A stretch of 64,000 nucleotides of DNA from BS150m-G50 sp964517435 (GCA_964517435.1 CAZFEC010000007.1:19974-83973); one strand, 5' to 3'. Positions 35,263-45,087 are shown, counted from the first letter of the stretch. Made by a program: numbers and translations. Notes: generated by a model from the sequence alone, not told the origin.

Positions 35263-35580
35263 CGGGGTCGGACCATATTAGTTGGGTGCCGTTCGGGGTC
35301 GGACCTGAATAATCCACTGTTATTTTAGATGTTAGGCCCGATAAAGACCTGAAAATCGCCCTTAAACGCGCATTTTTCGATAGAAAAACGATTGGTTATC
35401 CTGATAGACGATGAGAAGCGGGTATCTATCAGCGCGTTTTTCAGAGGAAAAACCACCATCTAAGCCCCAATTCTCGCCGTTATTCTATCTTAAATCACGC
35501 ATTAACAAAATGATAGTCAGGTCCGACCCCGAACGGACCCCGAACGGACCCCGAACGGCAGATAATATGGTCCGATCCCG
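35263..35580. repeat. Nested inverted GGGGTCGGACC repeats with two 95-bp elements
   Basis: Outer pair: GGGGTCGGACCATATTA (from 35264) and TAATATGGTCCGATCCC (to 35579). Inner pair: CGGGGTCGGACCTGAATAA (from 35294) and TCAGGTCCGACCCCG (to 35531). The inner pair bounds two facing elements, 35294-35389 and 35436-35531, each ending in a TTTTTC/GAAAAA hairpin. An 11-base unit, CGAACGGACCC, is repeated about three times at 35530-35557. The outer box supplies the start codon region of the next gene. Confidence 0.85.
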
Positions 35581-38080
35581 AACCTTAATCCTCCTCATCC
35601 TTCTGCTCCCCGCCCTGCTCCGGGCTGGAGTGGTATTCGACCAGGCCCTCCAGGATACCCTGACCGCACGGGCGCTGACCAACCTGGAGCCGCTGCCGGC
35701 TGAGATCGCCGCGCCTTACCATACCTACCTGGCGGAACATCCCGACGCTGTCATGGCCTACTTGATCGGTGCCGAACGCAGCGCCAACCTGTGGAACGCC
35801 GATCCGCGCGACCTGCTCTCACACTACGAGCAGATCCTGCTGATGCTGGAGCGGGAGGAGTTCGACTACTCCCCGGAGTTCTTTCTGGCCTACATCGCCA
35901 AGATCACTGTCGGCAATGAGCGGTTGACACCATATCGCGAGCTGTTCGCCCGGCTGGGACTGCTGGAATTGCAGACGGAATATCCCGACCTGCTGGAACG
36001 GATCCGCGCGGTTAACCTCTGGTGCCGGGAACGGATGACTTTCGTTTCCACTTCCGGTCGCACCCAGGATCCGCACTCCATCCTGCTTAAGAGTAATATC
36101 GGTCGCTGCGGCGAGATGCAGGTGCTGTTCATCTCCGCCTGTCGCGCGGTCGGCATTCCGGCGCGTCCCGCCTGGACCCCCTGGTGGGCGCATACCGACA
36201 ACAACCACGCCTGGACGGAAGTGTTCGTCAACGGGAATTGGTATTACACCGGAAGCGCGGAACCCGCGTATCATCTCAACTCGACCTGGTTCACCGGCTC
36301 GGTCAACAAGGCGCTGCTGGTGCTGGCGCGCAGCAGTTTTCCCGACAGTCTGGACGACGTCGTCTCCAGCAAGAATCGGATCAGCTATATCAACTCCACA
36401 CGCTACTACCAGTCGACCCGCAACGTCGCCTTCGCCGTGCTGGACGCTGACAACCGGCCGGTCGCCGGCGCCAAGCTCAACATCATGGCGTACAATTTTT
36501 CGCTGCTGCGACCGCTGCTCGAAATCGAGACCGACAGTTGCGGCTGGGCGCGCCTGACCATCAGCCAGGGTGCTTTCCTGGCAGTCGCTCATCGGGACAG
36601 CCTGTTCGATTACCGGCTGGTACCCTACGACAGCACCGCCGCGTCCGCGGCCTACACCCTGCATCTCTCGGACCGGGCCTGGCCCGTTACGGACTTCCGG
36701 CTGGAATACCCGCCGGCGCGGGGGCAGCGGCGGGAGGACCCGGAGTTTTTCGCGGAGCACAGGCAGCTGGCCACCGATCGTTACAACGCGCTGATCGACA
36801 GCATCCAGTCGCGCGCCATCCCCGGCTGGGCGCCGGTGGGGGATACCGCTTTCGTACAGCTGTTCGAAAGCTGCCGCAACAACAAGCAGCCGCTGCTGGA
36901 CCTGGTATGGGCGCATCCCGACCTCCCCGCCGACTTCTGGCGGAAGGCGCATCTGATCGACGAGAAGTTCCACTGGCAGACGACGATGTCGCAATGGGAG
37001 CTGCTCCTGAATGCTTATCGGAACCTGGTGGAGGAAGAGTTGTCGGAAGAACTCGGGGGCAACCTGCTGGAGCCCGGTGTTTACTACGAGCAGCTGCCGC
37101 GTGTCGCGGTGCCGGCGACATACATCACTGGTCGCGGTCTGCCGACGGCGGAACGGACGGCGATGGTGCTGATGGAAGTTCATGCCCGTCACCGCGTCGA
37201 TGAGGACAAGGCTCCGCTCGGTCTGCTGGCGCTGGAGAGTCTGCTCGCCGCGCCCCTGCTCCAGGACTATCAGTTCAAGACCCTCTGTTGCTATGTGCTC
37301 AAGGCGAACCGCATCCCGGCGGCGTACACCCGCATCCCCGCCACGGTGATGGTCTGGGCGGACAGCGCCTGGCGCAACTACGATGTGGTGAAGAACGAAT
37401 TCGCCCGATCGGCCGAAACGGCGGACCGCGTCGAGGAGGCGGCAACCGGCGCGCTGATTCCGATCGAGTTCACGTTGCGCGACACGGCGGGACAGCCGGT
37501 GACGCTGAACCCGGACAACATCGCCGTGACCCTGTTCCAGGAGGGACGCTTCTACTACAACGACCGGCAACTGGAATACGATCAGCCGACGAGTCGATTA
37601 ACCGGCGAACTGGAACCGGGCGACTACCAGCTGCAGCTGGGTCTGCGGGAGAGTGGCGAAGTGACTCAAGTCAAGTTGACGCCCCTGCAGCTGCACAGCG
37701 GCGACAGCGTACGTGATACACTGGTCTTCCGTGACTTCAAGCGCAGTTGGCGGAAAGCACCGGCAGACTATCTCGCGTTCCTCACCGGCTGGGGCGGCGA
37801 CGCCGAGGGCGACCTGGTGCTGCTGCTGGGTAATTACGACGACGAGCCGGTCCAGCGACTGGCAGACCGGGTGCGCAACCGGCTGGGAGAGCGCCGTTTC
37901 GTCTGGGTGGGCACCACCCCGGCTCCGGTTGAAGTCGCCCCGTACCGCGTCGACGCCGGTTACGCCCGGTTCCTGACGGATAATCCGGAGTTAAAACACC
38001 GCCTCATCACCTTCTACTACGACCGCGAGACGGAGACCTGGTTCCAGTTCGAGGGAATCTGGGATCTGCTTTACGAATAA
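35567..38080 (+). CDS. Secreted transglutaminase-like protein
   Basis: An 837-residue exported protein. The signal peptide is TLILLILLLPALLRAG. The transglutaminase-like core has Cys181 in GRCGEMQVLFISACRAVGIP and His214 in NNHAWTEVFVNGNWYY. The third position reads TGSAEP, as in Bacteroidota-type members, rather than a plain aspartate. A carboxypeptidase-regulatory-like beta domain (AVLDADNRPVAGAKLNIMAY) follows, and another near 630-720. The ATG at 35567 lies within a GGTCCGATCCCG repeat box, so 'MVRSRT' is encoded by the repeat. Role unknown; peptide cleavage or crosslinking outside the cell is possible. Confidence 0.75.
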   Translation: MVRSRTLILLILLLPALLRAGVVFDQALQDTLTARALTNLEPLPAEIAAPYHTYLAEHPDAVMAYLIGAERSANLWNADPRDLLSHYEQILLMLEREEFDYSPEFFLAYIAKITVGNERLTPYRELFARLGLLELQTEYPDLLERIRAVNLWCRERMTFVSTSGRTQDPHSILLKSNIGRCGEMQVLFISACRAVGIPARPAWTPWWAHTDNNHAWTEVFVNGNWYYTGSAEPAYHLNSTWFTGSVNKALLVLARSSFPDSLDDVVSSKNRISYINSTRYYQSTRNVAFAVLDADNRPVAGAKLNIMAYNFSLLRPLLEIETDSCGWARLTISQGAFLAVAHRDSLFDYRLVPYDSTAASAAYTLHLSDRAWPVTDFRLEYPPARGQRREDPEFFAEHRQLATDRYNALIDSIQSRAIPGWAPVGDTAFVQLFESCRNNKQPLLDLVWAHPDLPADFWRKAHLIDEKFHWQTTMSQWELLLNAYRNLVEEELSEELGGNLLEPGVYYEQLPRVAVPATYITGRGLPTAERTAMVLMEVHARHRVDEDKAPLGLLALESLLAAPLLQDYQFKTLCCYVLKANRIPAAYTRIPATVMVWADSAWRNYDVVKNEFARSAETADRVEEAATGALIPIEFTLRDTAGQPVTLNPDNIAVTLFQEGRFYYNDRQLEYDQPTSRLTGELEPGDYQLQLGLRESGEVTQVKLTPLQLHSGDSVRDTLVFRDFKRSWRKAPADYLAFLTGWGGDAEGDLVLLLGNYDDEPVQRLADRVRNRLGERRFVWVGTTPAPVEVAPYRVDAGYARFLTDNPELKHRLITFYYDRETETWFQFEGIWDLLYE

Positions 38081-38099
38081 CATCCATTAGTCCGGAGCA

Positions 38100-38660
38100 A
38101 TGATGGGCACCGATCACAAACACGCCGTCTGCACCTACGCGGAAGCCAAAGCCGCTATCGAAGCGCATAACGAGATCTTTATCAACAACTGCTTCTGCCG
38201 CACGCCGGCCAGCAAAGGTGAAACCGCCTGGGAGTACTGCGGGCACGAGCTGGAAACCTGCCTGGGTTTTCACGAGCCGTCTGAGGAGGATCCCGGCTAT
38301 ACGTACCGCCGCATCAGTCGGGAGGAGGCACTGGCCAAGTACGCGGAGTGGGCGCGCCAGGGCCACCTGTTCCGCTTCATGGCTGACGAGAAGTGGATCT
38401 GTTTCTGCTGCGCCTGCGGATGTATGTGGTTCCGGGACAAGGAGGGCAACCGGGTGCCGGACAGTTGTGATAAGTCCGGCTGGATCGAGCACACCGACCT
38501 GGAGCAGTGCAACCTCTGCGGGATCTGCATCGATATCTGCGCCTACAACGCGCGGGCGATCGAGGGTGATGAGATGCTGGTAACAGCCGACCAGTGCTGG
38601 GGCTGCTCCGCCTGCGAGCACGCCTGCCCGGAGGAGGCGATCAACATGGTGCAGCGCTGA
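38100..38660 (+). CDS. Cysteine-rich protein with C-terminal 2[4Fe-4S] ferredoxin domain
   Basis: A 186-residue protein with about 18 cysteines. The C-terminal ferredoxin domain has CNLCGICIDIC and CWGCSACEHACP, enough for two [4Fe-4S] clusters. The N-terminal part has NNCFCRTPAS, CGHELETCLGF and KWICFCCACGCMW, a layout seen in stand-alone anaerobic 4Fe-4S proteins of unassigned role. ATGs at 38100 and 38103 are both possible; GGAG spacing favours the second. It could act as an electron carrier for redox enzymes in the window, but no partner gene is adjacent. Confidence 0.8.
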   Translation: MMGTDHKHAVCTYAEAKAAIEAHNEIFINNCFCRTPASKGETAWEYCGHELETCLGFHEPSEEDPGYTYRRISREEALAKYAEWARQGHLFRFMADEKWICFCCACGCMWFRDKEGNRVPDSCDKSGWIEHTDLEQCNLCGICIDICAYNARAIEGDEMLVTADQCWGCSACEHACPEEAINMVQR

Positions 38661-38714
38661 TTGTGATTCAGGCTCCGGTCGCTGATCCATGCGGCGCAAG
38701 GCACAGAGTGAATT

Positions 38715-39491
38715 ATGAGTGATCCCGTCGAACTGGTGACTGTCGACGCCGGCAACTTCGAGGAGCTGGGCTTCTTCTGCTACAAGAGCAAGCCGAAATC
38801 TGACGGTTACCGACGCAAGCTGGAGTGGCTACGGCGACGCTTCGCGGAGGGTATGCGTCTGCAAATCATCTACGAAAGCGGCCGCTCGGTGGGATTCGTC
38901 GAGTACCTGCCGGGGGAGCATTGCTGGCGCGCCGTTGAAGCTCCAGGTTATATCGTGATACATTGCCTCTGGGTGGTCGGCCGCAGCAAGCAGCGGGGGT
39001 ACGGCGAGCGGCTGCTGTCCGCCTGTTGTGATGACGCACAGCGCATGGGCAAGCGGGGTGTGGCGATGGTGAGCAGCCGTGGCAACTGGCTGGCGGACGA
39101 GCGGCTCTTCCTGAAGCAGGGTTTTGAGTCGGTAGACACGGCGCTGCCGGCGTTTAATCTGCTGGTGAAGCGCAGCGGTGATGGCGCGTTCCCCTCCTTT
39201 CCGAACGACTGGGATGAGCGCCTGCAGCGCTACGGCAGCGGTACGACAATCGTCTACGCCGACCAGTGCCCCTACACGCCGGACGCCGTCCAGGGTGCGG
39301 TCGACGCTTTTGCCGCCAGGGGAGTAACGGCCCGCACGGTGGCGCTGACCGACAGCGCTATGGTGCAGGCGCAGGCTCCTTCCGCCTTTGGCGTTTTCGG
39401 AATCGTTCATGACGGTGAACTATTCAGCTATCACTATCTCGGGCCCAAGGAGTTGCGCCAGCTGGATGCCAGGCTGTACCGGAAGGGATAA
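38715..39491 (+). CDS. GNAT acetyltransferase with YoaP-like C-terminal domain
   Basis: A 258-residue cytosolic protein. The N-terminal GNAT domain (about 5-145) has VGRSKQRGYGERLLSACCDD as the acetyl-CoA loop and FLKQGFESVD near its end. The C-terminal domain (150-258) resembles YoaP and has YADQCPYTPDAVQGAVDAF, a thioredoxin-like Cys-Pro motif, and ends in a beta hairpin (GELFSYHYLGPKELRQL). The substrate is unknown. Confidence 0.78.
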   Translation: MSDPVELVTVDAGNFEELGFFCYKSKPKSDGYRRKLEWLRRRFAEGMRLQIIYESGRSVGFVEYLPGEHCWRAVEAPGYIVIHCLWVVGRSKQRGYGERLLSACCDDAQRMGKRGVAMVSSRGNWLADERLFLKQGFESVDTALPAFNLLVKRSGDGAFPSFPNDWDERLQRYGSGTTIVYADQCPYTPDAVQGAVDAFAARGVTARTVALTDSAMVQAQAPSAFGVFGIVHDGELFSYHYLGPKELRQLDARLYRKG

Positions 39492-39643
39492 GTTACGGTA
39501 AGGCTGTCCTGGCAGCGACAGTCGAGAAGCCTGTTGCTTGCAATTACACGCAGCGGCGCCTATTTTCTCTAGAATTTCATAAAGGCGCCCCCACGCCATT
39601 TCCAATTGTGGAGACACATCCGGGCAGGGACAGGACCAAGTGT

Positions 39644-42600
39644 ATGAGCGGTAAAGATCAATCGTACGACATCTTTGAACTGATCACCGAGTTTGACGAG
39701 CGTGTATCACACCTCGAAAGCGACCGGGTGGTCAGGGAGGCGCTGCTCTTCTGCCTGGATCGCCTCAAACTGCAGCGTGCTTCGATCACGTTGCTGACGG
39801 AGGATCGTAGCGCGTTCAGACCGCTGGTGCTCGAGTCCCGCAGCGATGACGCCGAGATTCTCCCCCTCATTCCCATCGACGAAACCCACCTGGGCGAGGT
39901 TATCGCTTCAGGCTGCCCCAGTTACCGTCCTGACCTTTCCCAAAGCGAGCCCGGTTATCCACTCGATGCCAAGCTCCGGGACTGGGGACTGAAGTCCGAC
40001 TTCTCAGTTCCGCTACTGATCGAAGGGGAGTGCATCGGCACGCTGAACAGCGGCTCCTCCGAAGTCGACGGAGTATCCGACGAGGTGCGCCGGCTGCTGA
40101 TCCTGCTGGGCCCGCGGCTGGCCCATTCGCTGCGCAACTCCCAGCTGTACAGTCAGCTGCAGCAGAGCAANNNNNNNNNNNNNNNNNNNNNNNNNNNNNN
40201 NNNNNNNNNNNNNNNNNNNNNNNNNNNNNNNNNNNNNNNNNNNNNNNNNNNNNNNNNNNNNNNNNNNNNNAAGGATGGCCGGATCATCACCGTGCTCAAC
40301 AACTCCATTCCGCTGCTCGACGAACATGGAAAAGTGGTGGGGATGCAGAGTATCCTGTTTGATATCAGCGCACGCCGGCAGCGGGAGGAACTGATCCACC
40401 TCCAACAGAAATTGGTCCTGGCGGTGGGTAAGGCCGTAAATCTGGAAGAGATATTGCAACTCTGCACCCGTGCTTTGATCAAGGTCGCTGGCGCGGATTG
40501 TGGTGGCCTACTCCTGGTAGACGATGCGGGTGAGAACCTGGATCTTCGCTATGCCGAAGGTTTAAGCGAGCAGTTTCTCAGCGAGGTCGGCCGGTATGAT
40601 CCCAATTCAGTGCGCGCCGGTCTGGTTATGGGTGGCGGATCGCTGTTCGTCGGCAGGGAGGAATGCACTGCATTGATGCCCCCGGCCCAGCGAGATGAAC
40701 AAATCAGCTGTTTTGCGGCACTGCCCCGCAGGCTTCACGATAAGGTGTTCGGTTGCATTGCCGCCGGATCGCACCAGCTGGACGCGATTCCTTCTGAGGT
40801 CGAGGAATCACTGGAGACGCTGACAACACAGATCAGCGCCATCGTCAGCCGGGCGCAGATCGTGGAGAAACTACGACTCAGCGAGGAGCGCTACCGTACG
40901 TTGTTCATGTCGATGCGGGAGGGTGTTATTCAAACCGGACCGGAGGGAACGGTAGTTGAAGCCAATCCTTCCGCCGCCCGGATCCTGGGCTACGCGGACC
41001 CGGCGGAGATGATCGGCAAGCCCACTACCGACTTCTGGGCCGATCCAGAGGAACGCGCAAGGCTGTTCGAGCAGCTCGACGCCGAGGGTGCGGCCAGCAA
41101 CATCGAGCTGCGGGCTCGACGGCGAGACGGCTCGACGGTAACCGTGTTAGCCTCCGGCAAAGTCGACTACGGACGCAGGGGGGAGGTTGTACGCAGCGTG
41201 TTCGCCTTCACCGATTTCAGCGACTACAAGCAGGTGGAGGAAGCGCTGCAGACGAGCGAACAGAAGTACCGCACCATCGCCTACTACAACTACGACTGGG
41301 AGTACTGGATCGATCGCGACGGCATCTACAAGTATGTTTCCCCTTCCGTAGAGCGCATCACCGGTTACAGCCCGGCTGAGTTTATCCAGGATCCCGGTAT
41401 ATTGAAGCGCATCATTCATCCCGACGACTGGGAGATGGTTGCCCGGCACAAACACAAGATTACAGCGTCCGAGGAGGTGCTGCCGCTCACTTTCCGCATC
41501 ATCACCCGCGAAGGTGATGTGCGCTGGATCAGCCATCATTGCCAGCCGGTGATCGACGCCCGGGGGGAAAACCTCGGCCGACGTGGCAGCAACCGCGATG
41601 TCACCCTGCAGATGCAGACGGAACAGGAGTTGCGGAAAAGCGAGCGGCGTTTCCGCAGTCTGACGGAACTTTCACCGGCGACGATCGTGGAAACCGACGC
41701 GGAAGGGAATCTGGTCTTCCTCAATCGCGCCGGACACGACATCCTTGGCTACAAACCGGATGAACTGAGTGATGCAAACATCCTCGACTTCGTGGTGCCG
41801 GAGGACCGGGAACGGGTGGTCCAGAATGTTGGCCGCCTCCTCGCCGGCGAGCAGCTGGACGGAATTCAGTATACCGGTTTGCGGCACGACGGTACCCTGT
41901 TCCCGGTGGTCGTTTACGCCAATGTGATCAGGCAGGACGGCGAGCCTTCCGGCGTCCGGGCGATCGTGGTCGACGTCACCAGGCAGAAAGCGCTGGAGGA
42001 TAAGCTGCGCCATTCCCTGAAACTGGAGGGAATCGGCCGGCTGGCGGGCGGTATCGCGCACGACTTCAACAACATCCTCACCGCCATCAACGGTTACACG
42101 GAAATGGTGCTGATGCGACTGGAACAGGAACAGGATCCCCGCACCTGGCGGGAATTAAACCTGGTGCTGGAGGGAGGCAGAAAGGCGGAGGAGCTGGTGC
42201 GCCAGCTGCTCGCTTTCAGCCGCAAGCAGATGATCCAGCCGCAGACGGTCGATGTCAATCAAACGGTGAACGATCTCGAGCGGATGTTGAGCCGCACTAT
42301 CAGCGAGGATATCGAGATCGAGCTGTCCCTGACGGAGGAGACCGCCCTGGTGAACGCGGACCCGGGTCAGCTGGAGCAGATTATCGTGAACCTGGTGGTC
42401 AACGCGCGTGACGCCATCGATCTCAAACCGGCAGGCTCCAGACGTATCACGATTGAGACCGCGCCGGTTGAACTCGACGTGGAATTCGTCGCCACCCATC
42501 TCGGCAGTACGCCCGGCTCCTACATCATGATTTCCGTCAGCGACACCGGTATCGGGATGGATGAGCAGACCCTGGAGCGGATCTTCGAACCGTTCTTCAC

Positions 42601-43159
42601 TACCAAGGATATCGGCAAAGGGACCGGTCTGGGGCTTTCCACCGTCTACGGTATCGTCAAGCAGAACGAGGGCAATATCTTCGCTGAAAGCGTACCGGGC
42701 GAAGGGAGCGTTTTTCGAATCTACTGGCCCCGGCTGCAGGAGGGAAGTCCCGCTCAACCGTCGGAATCGTTGGGTGAAGTGCAGGGAGGGGATGAAGTCA
42801 TTCTCTTCGTCGAGGATGACCCGCAGGTGAGAGATATTTCGATCAGCAAGCTGCGCTCGCTCGGTTATACGGTGCTGGAAGCCGGGGACGGGGTCGCCGC
42901 GCTGGAACTGGTCCGGGCCGGGGAGCTGCGGGTGGATCTGTTAATCACCGACCTGGTCATGCCGGAGATGAACGGCAAGGACCTGGCTTCGGTGCTGTCG
43001 GAGATGCAGCCGGACCTGAAGTTGCTGTACATCTCCGGTTATACGGAGGAATACATCGTTGAGGACGGCAAATTGGAACGGGGAGTGAATTTCCTCGCCA
43101 AGCCTTACTCCGGTGAGAAGCTGGCGGTTACGGTTCGCTCCATACTGGACGCGGAATGA
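39644..43159 (+). CDS. Large GAF/PAS hybrid histidine kinase with receiver (contains assembly gap)
   Basis: About 1171 residues as assembled; numbering is nominal because 100 N fall at about residues 176-209. Order: GAF-like domain (10-170); gap, followed by the end of a PAS/PAC domain; second GAF (235-400); PAS (415-530), PAS (540-655) and PAS (660-785). Then the dimerisation helix with H806 (LAGGIAHDFNNILT), ATPase (NLVVNARDAID, VSDTGIGMD, KGTGLGLSTVYGIVK), and receiver with D1103 (LLITDLVMPEMNG). No membrane segments are visible, so it is cytosolic. The ATG at 39644 is preferred; a GTG at 39608 is possible. No DNA-binding output is encoded beside it. Confidence 0.88.
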   Translation: MSGKDQSYDIFELITEFDERVSHLESDRVVREALLFCLDRLKLQRASITLLTEDRSAFRPLVLESRSDDAEILPLIPIDETHLGEVIASGCPSYRPDLSQSEPGYPLDAKLRDWGLKSDFSVPLLIEGECIGTLNSGSSEVDGVSDEVRRLLILLGPRLAHSLRNSQLYSQLQQSXXXXXXXXXXXXXXXXXXXXXXXXXXXXXXXXXXKDGRIITVLNNSIPLLDEHGKVVGMQSILFDISARRQREELIHLQQKLVLAVGKAVNLEEILQLCTRALIKVAGADCGGLLLVDDAGENLDLRYAEGLSEQFLSEVGRYDPNSVRAGLVMGGGSLFVGREECTALMPPAQRDEQISCFAALPRRLHDKVFGCIAAGSHQLDAIPSEVEESLETLTTQISAIVSRAQIVEKLRLSEERYRTLFMSMREGVIQTGPEGTVVEANPSAARILGYADPAEMIGKPTTDFWADPEERARLFEQLDAEGAASNIELRARRRDGSTVTVLASGKVDYGRRGEVVRSVFAFTDFSDYKQVEEALQTSEQKYRTIAYYNYDWEYWIDRDGIYKYVSPSVERITGYSPAEFIQDPGILKRIIHPDDWEMVARHKHKITASEEVLPLTFRIITREGDVRWISHHCQPVIDARGENLGRRGSNRDVTLQMQTEQELRKSERRFRSLTELSPATIVETDAEGNLVFLNRAGHDILGYKPDELSDANILDFVVPEDRERVVQNVGRLLAGEQLDGIQYTGLRHDGTLFPVVVYANVIRQDGEPSGVRAIVVDVTRQKALEDKLRHSLKLEGIGRLAGGIAHDFNNILTAINGYTEMVLMRLEQEQDPRTWRELNLVLEGGRKAEELVRQLLAFSRKQMIQPQTVDVNQTVNDLERMLSRTISEDIEIELSLTEETALVNADPGQLEQIIVNLVVNARDAIDLKPAGSRRITIETAPVELDVEFVATHLGSTPGSYIMISVSDTGIGMDEQTLERIFEPFFTTKDIGKGTGLGLSTVYGIVKQNEGNIFAESVPGEGSVFRIYWPRLQEGSPAQPSESLGEVQGGDEVILFVEDDPQVRDISISKLRSLGYTVLEAGDGVAALELVRAGELRVDLLITDLVMPEMNGKDLASVLSEMQPDLKLLYISGYTEEYIVEDGKLERGVNFLAKPYSGEKLAVTVRSILDAE
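40171..40270. other. Assembly gap of 100 N
   Basis: Exactly 100 N, a default scaffold-gap size, so the true length is unknown. The reading frame after the gap continues with a PAC-like end (LLDEHGKVVGMQSILFDIS), so a PAS domain probably lies in the missing sequence, and more bases are likely missing than the 100 shown. Confidence 0.95.
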
Positions 43160-43199
43160 CCGCACCCGCTAATCATCGTCATACTCGCACGAGGTAGTC

Positions 43200-43970
43200 A
43201 TGGCTGAGGAGCTGCTCAACCTGCAGGGACAAACCGCACTGGTAACCGGCGCTTCCGGCGGTATCGGCCGCGCCTGTGCACAACTGCTGGCCAGGCAGGG
43301 GGCGAGCGTGATCATCCACTATAACCGCAATCGCGAGGCGGCGGAAGCGACCCTGCAGACGCTGGAGGGCACCCACCAGATCATCTCCGCCGATCTCTGC
43401 GATCCGGAAGCGGTGCAGCGGCTGGCGGAGTCGGCGGTGACGCTGACCGGGCGGATCGACATCCTGGTCAACAACGCAGGGATGCATGTGGACCATCCCA
43501 TCACCGAAACCAGCTACACCGAGTGGCAGACCGCCTGGAAGCAGACGCTGGAGACCAACCTGATCGGTCCCGCCAACCTCTGCTGGTGCGTCGTACAACA
43601 TATGCGCGAACAGGGCGGGGGCCGGATCGTAAACATCACCTCGCGGGGCGCCTTCCGGGGCGAGCCGAACGGACCGGCTTACGGTGCCAGCAAGGCGGGG
43701 TTGAACGCCTGCGGGCAGTCGCTGGCCAAGGCGCTGGGCGGCGAGGGTATTTTCGTATTCAATGTGGCGCCCGGTTTCGTGGAGACGGAGATGGCGGCGG
43801 TAACGCTGGCGGGACCGCGCGGTGATTTTCTGCGCGGTGAAAGCCCGCTGGGCCGGGTCGCCAGACCGGAAGAGGTCGCCCGCACGGTGCTGTTCCTGGC
43901 GTCTCCCGGATCAGAGTTTCTCACCGGCTGTATCGTCGACGTCAATGGCGCTTCTTATCTGAGAAGTTGA
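43200..43970 (+). CDS. Short-chain dehydrogenase/reductase (3-oxoacyl-ACP reductase-like)
   Basis: A 256-residue NAD(P)-dependent reductase of the classical SDR family. The cofactor motif is ALVTGASGGIGRACAQLLA. The family also shows ILVNNAGMHVDHP (NNAG), the catalytic serine in IVNITSRGAF, and YGASKAGLNACGQ with the catalytic Tyr-x3-Lys. The C-terminus ending FLTGCIVDVNGASYLRS is typical of FabG-like members. The arginine in HYNRN favours NADP. The real substrate cannot be fixed from sequence. GAGGTAG precedes the ATG. Confidence 0.9.
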   Translation: MAEELLNLQGQTALVTGASGGIGRACAQLLARQGASVIIHYNRNREAAEATLQTLEGTHQIISADLCDPEAVQRLAESAVTLTGRIDILVNNAGMHVDHPITETSYTEWQTAWKQTLETNLIGPANLCWCVVQHMREQGGGRIVNITSRGAFRGEPNGPAYGASKAGLNACGQSLAKALGGEGIFVFNVAPGFVETEMAAVTLAGPRGDFLRGESPLGRVARPEEVARTVLFLASPGSEFLTGCIVDVNGASYLRS

Positions 43971-44193
43971 GGATTTGTACCACCCCCAGCCGTTGTCCGC
44001 CTGGGATTGGAAAGAGCGTGTTTTTACTAAACTTTGGTCTTTGTTCGGTCGATAAATCATTGACAGCACTGGAAAACCGAAGAGGGGGGATTCGCTTCTT
44101 CCGGTTTCTCAGCGGGTTTCAGGTTTTCGAAGATTGCTTTAGAGCGGTCTATTCTGCAAACTATCATAACTGGAATTTAAAGGCGGAGTCTAC

Positions 44194-45087
44194 ATGCTGA
44201 GAACCAACGAGAAGAAAATTGTCGAGTTCTTAATGCAGTGTCAGCCGGGGCAACCGCGCACCGGCGGCCGCTGGGGCGTCGATCATGAAGGCGCTCCCTT
44301 TATTCTGCCTTCGATCGGAGGCATTACGCTGAATGTTCAGGTCGGCGATCCCGCCTTCGGCCTGGCCGGCGATCATATCGAATGCGGCGTCAGCTGCCAG
44401 GCAAACACCAGCAAGCCGTTTGAGTACCCCAACAATTCGCTGCAGCTGTTCGGCTGCATCGGCAATAAAGCGAAGGTGGTATCAGGCGCGGCCAAGGGTG
44501 CCGTGGGCTGGGTCGTGGGACATCACGGCGGTTCGGAACATCTGATGATCGAGTTCCCCCGCAAGGTGAAGGAGAAGCTGACCTACGACGATAAGATCAT
44601 GGTCTTCGCGCGGGGACAGGGCCTGGAGTTGAGCGACTACCCCGATGTCAAGCTGTTCAACCTGGATCCGGCGCTGTTGAAGAAGATGAAGATCGTCAAA
44701 ACGGGTAAGAACAAGCTGCGGGTTCCGGTAACCACCCTGGTGCCGGCGCCCTGCATGGGTTCCGGTGTCGGTGCCGCGCATGTCGCCAACGGCGATTACG
44801 ACATCATGACGAGTGACCCCGCCACGGTGAAGAAATACAAGCTGGACAAGATTCGCTTCGGTGACTTCGTCGCCCTGTTGGATCACGACAACCGTTTCGG
44901 CCGCGCTTATCGACAGGGAGCGGTATCCATCGGTATCGTCGTACACAGCGACTGTATGCTGGCGGGGCACGGTCCCGGCGTGACCACCCTGATGACCTGT
45001 GATGCCGGCCAGATCGAACCGGTGATCAGCAGGGGAGCCAATGTCGCCGATTTGCTCAAGATCGGGAGTGCCGCCAGGAAGAAGTAA
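44194..45087 (+). CDS. DUF4438 protein
   Basis: A 297-residue cytosolic protein matching the DUF4438 family. Conserved stretches are ITLNVQVGDPAFGLAGDHIE, SCQANTSKPFEYPNNSLQLF, CIGNKAKVVSGAAKGAVGWV and a C-terminal GHGPGVTTLMTCDAGQIEP. No catalytic mechanism is established. GGCGGAG lies upstream of the ATG. It stands alone behind a 223-base intergenic stretch. Confidence 0.85.
   Translation: MLRTNEKKIVEFLMQCQPGQPRTGGRWGVDHEGAPFILPSIGGITLNVQVGDPAFGLAGDHIECGVSCQANTSKPFEYPNNSLQLFGCIGNKAKVVSGAAKGAVGWVVGHHGGSEHLMIEFPRKVKEKLTYDDKIMVFARGQGLELSDYPDVKLFNLDPALLKKMKIVKTGKNKLRVPVTTLVPAPCMGSGVGAAHVANGDYDIMTSDPATVKKYKLDKIRFGDFVALLDHDNRFGRAYRQGAVSIGIVVHSDCMLAGHGPGVTTLMTCDAGQIEPVISRGANVADLLKIGSAARKK

Noticed and set aside
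35819..37570. A 583-codon minus-strand frame opposite the transglutaminase-like gene
   Set aside because: Shadow of a plus-strand gene with a signal peptide and catalytic Cys/His motifs; the translation is low-complexity Arg/Gly/Val-rich.
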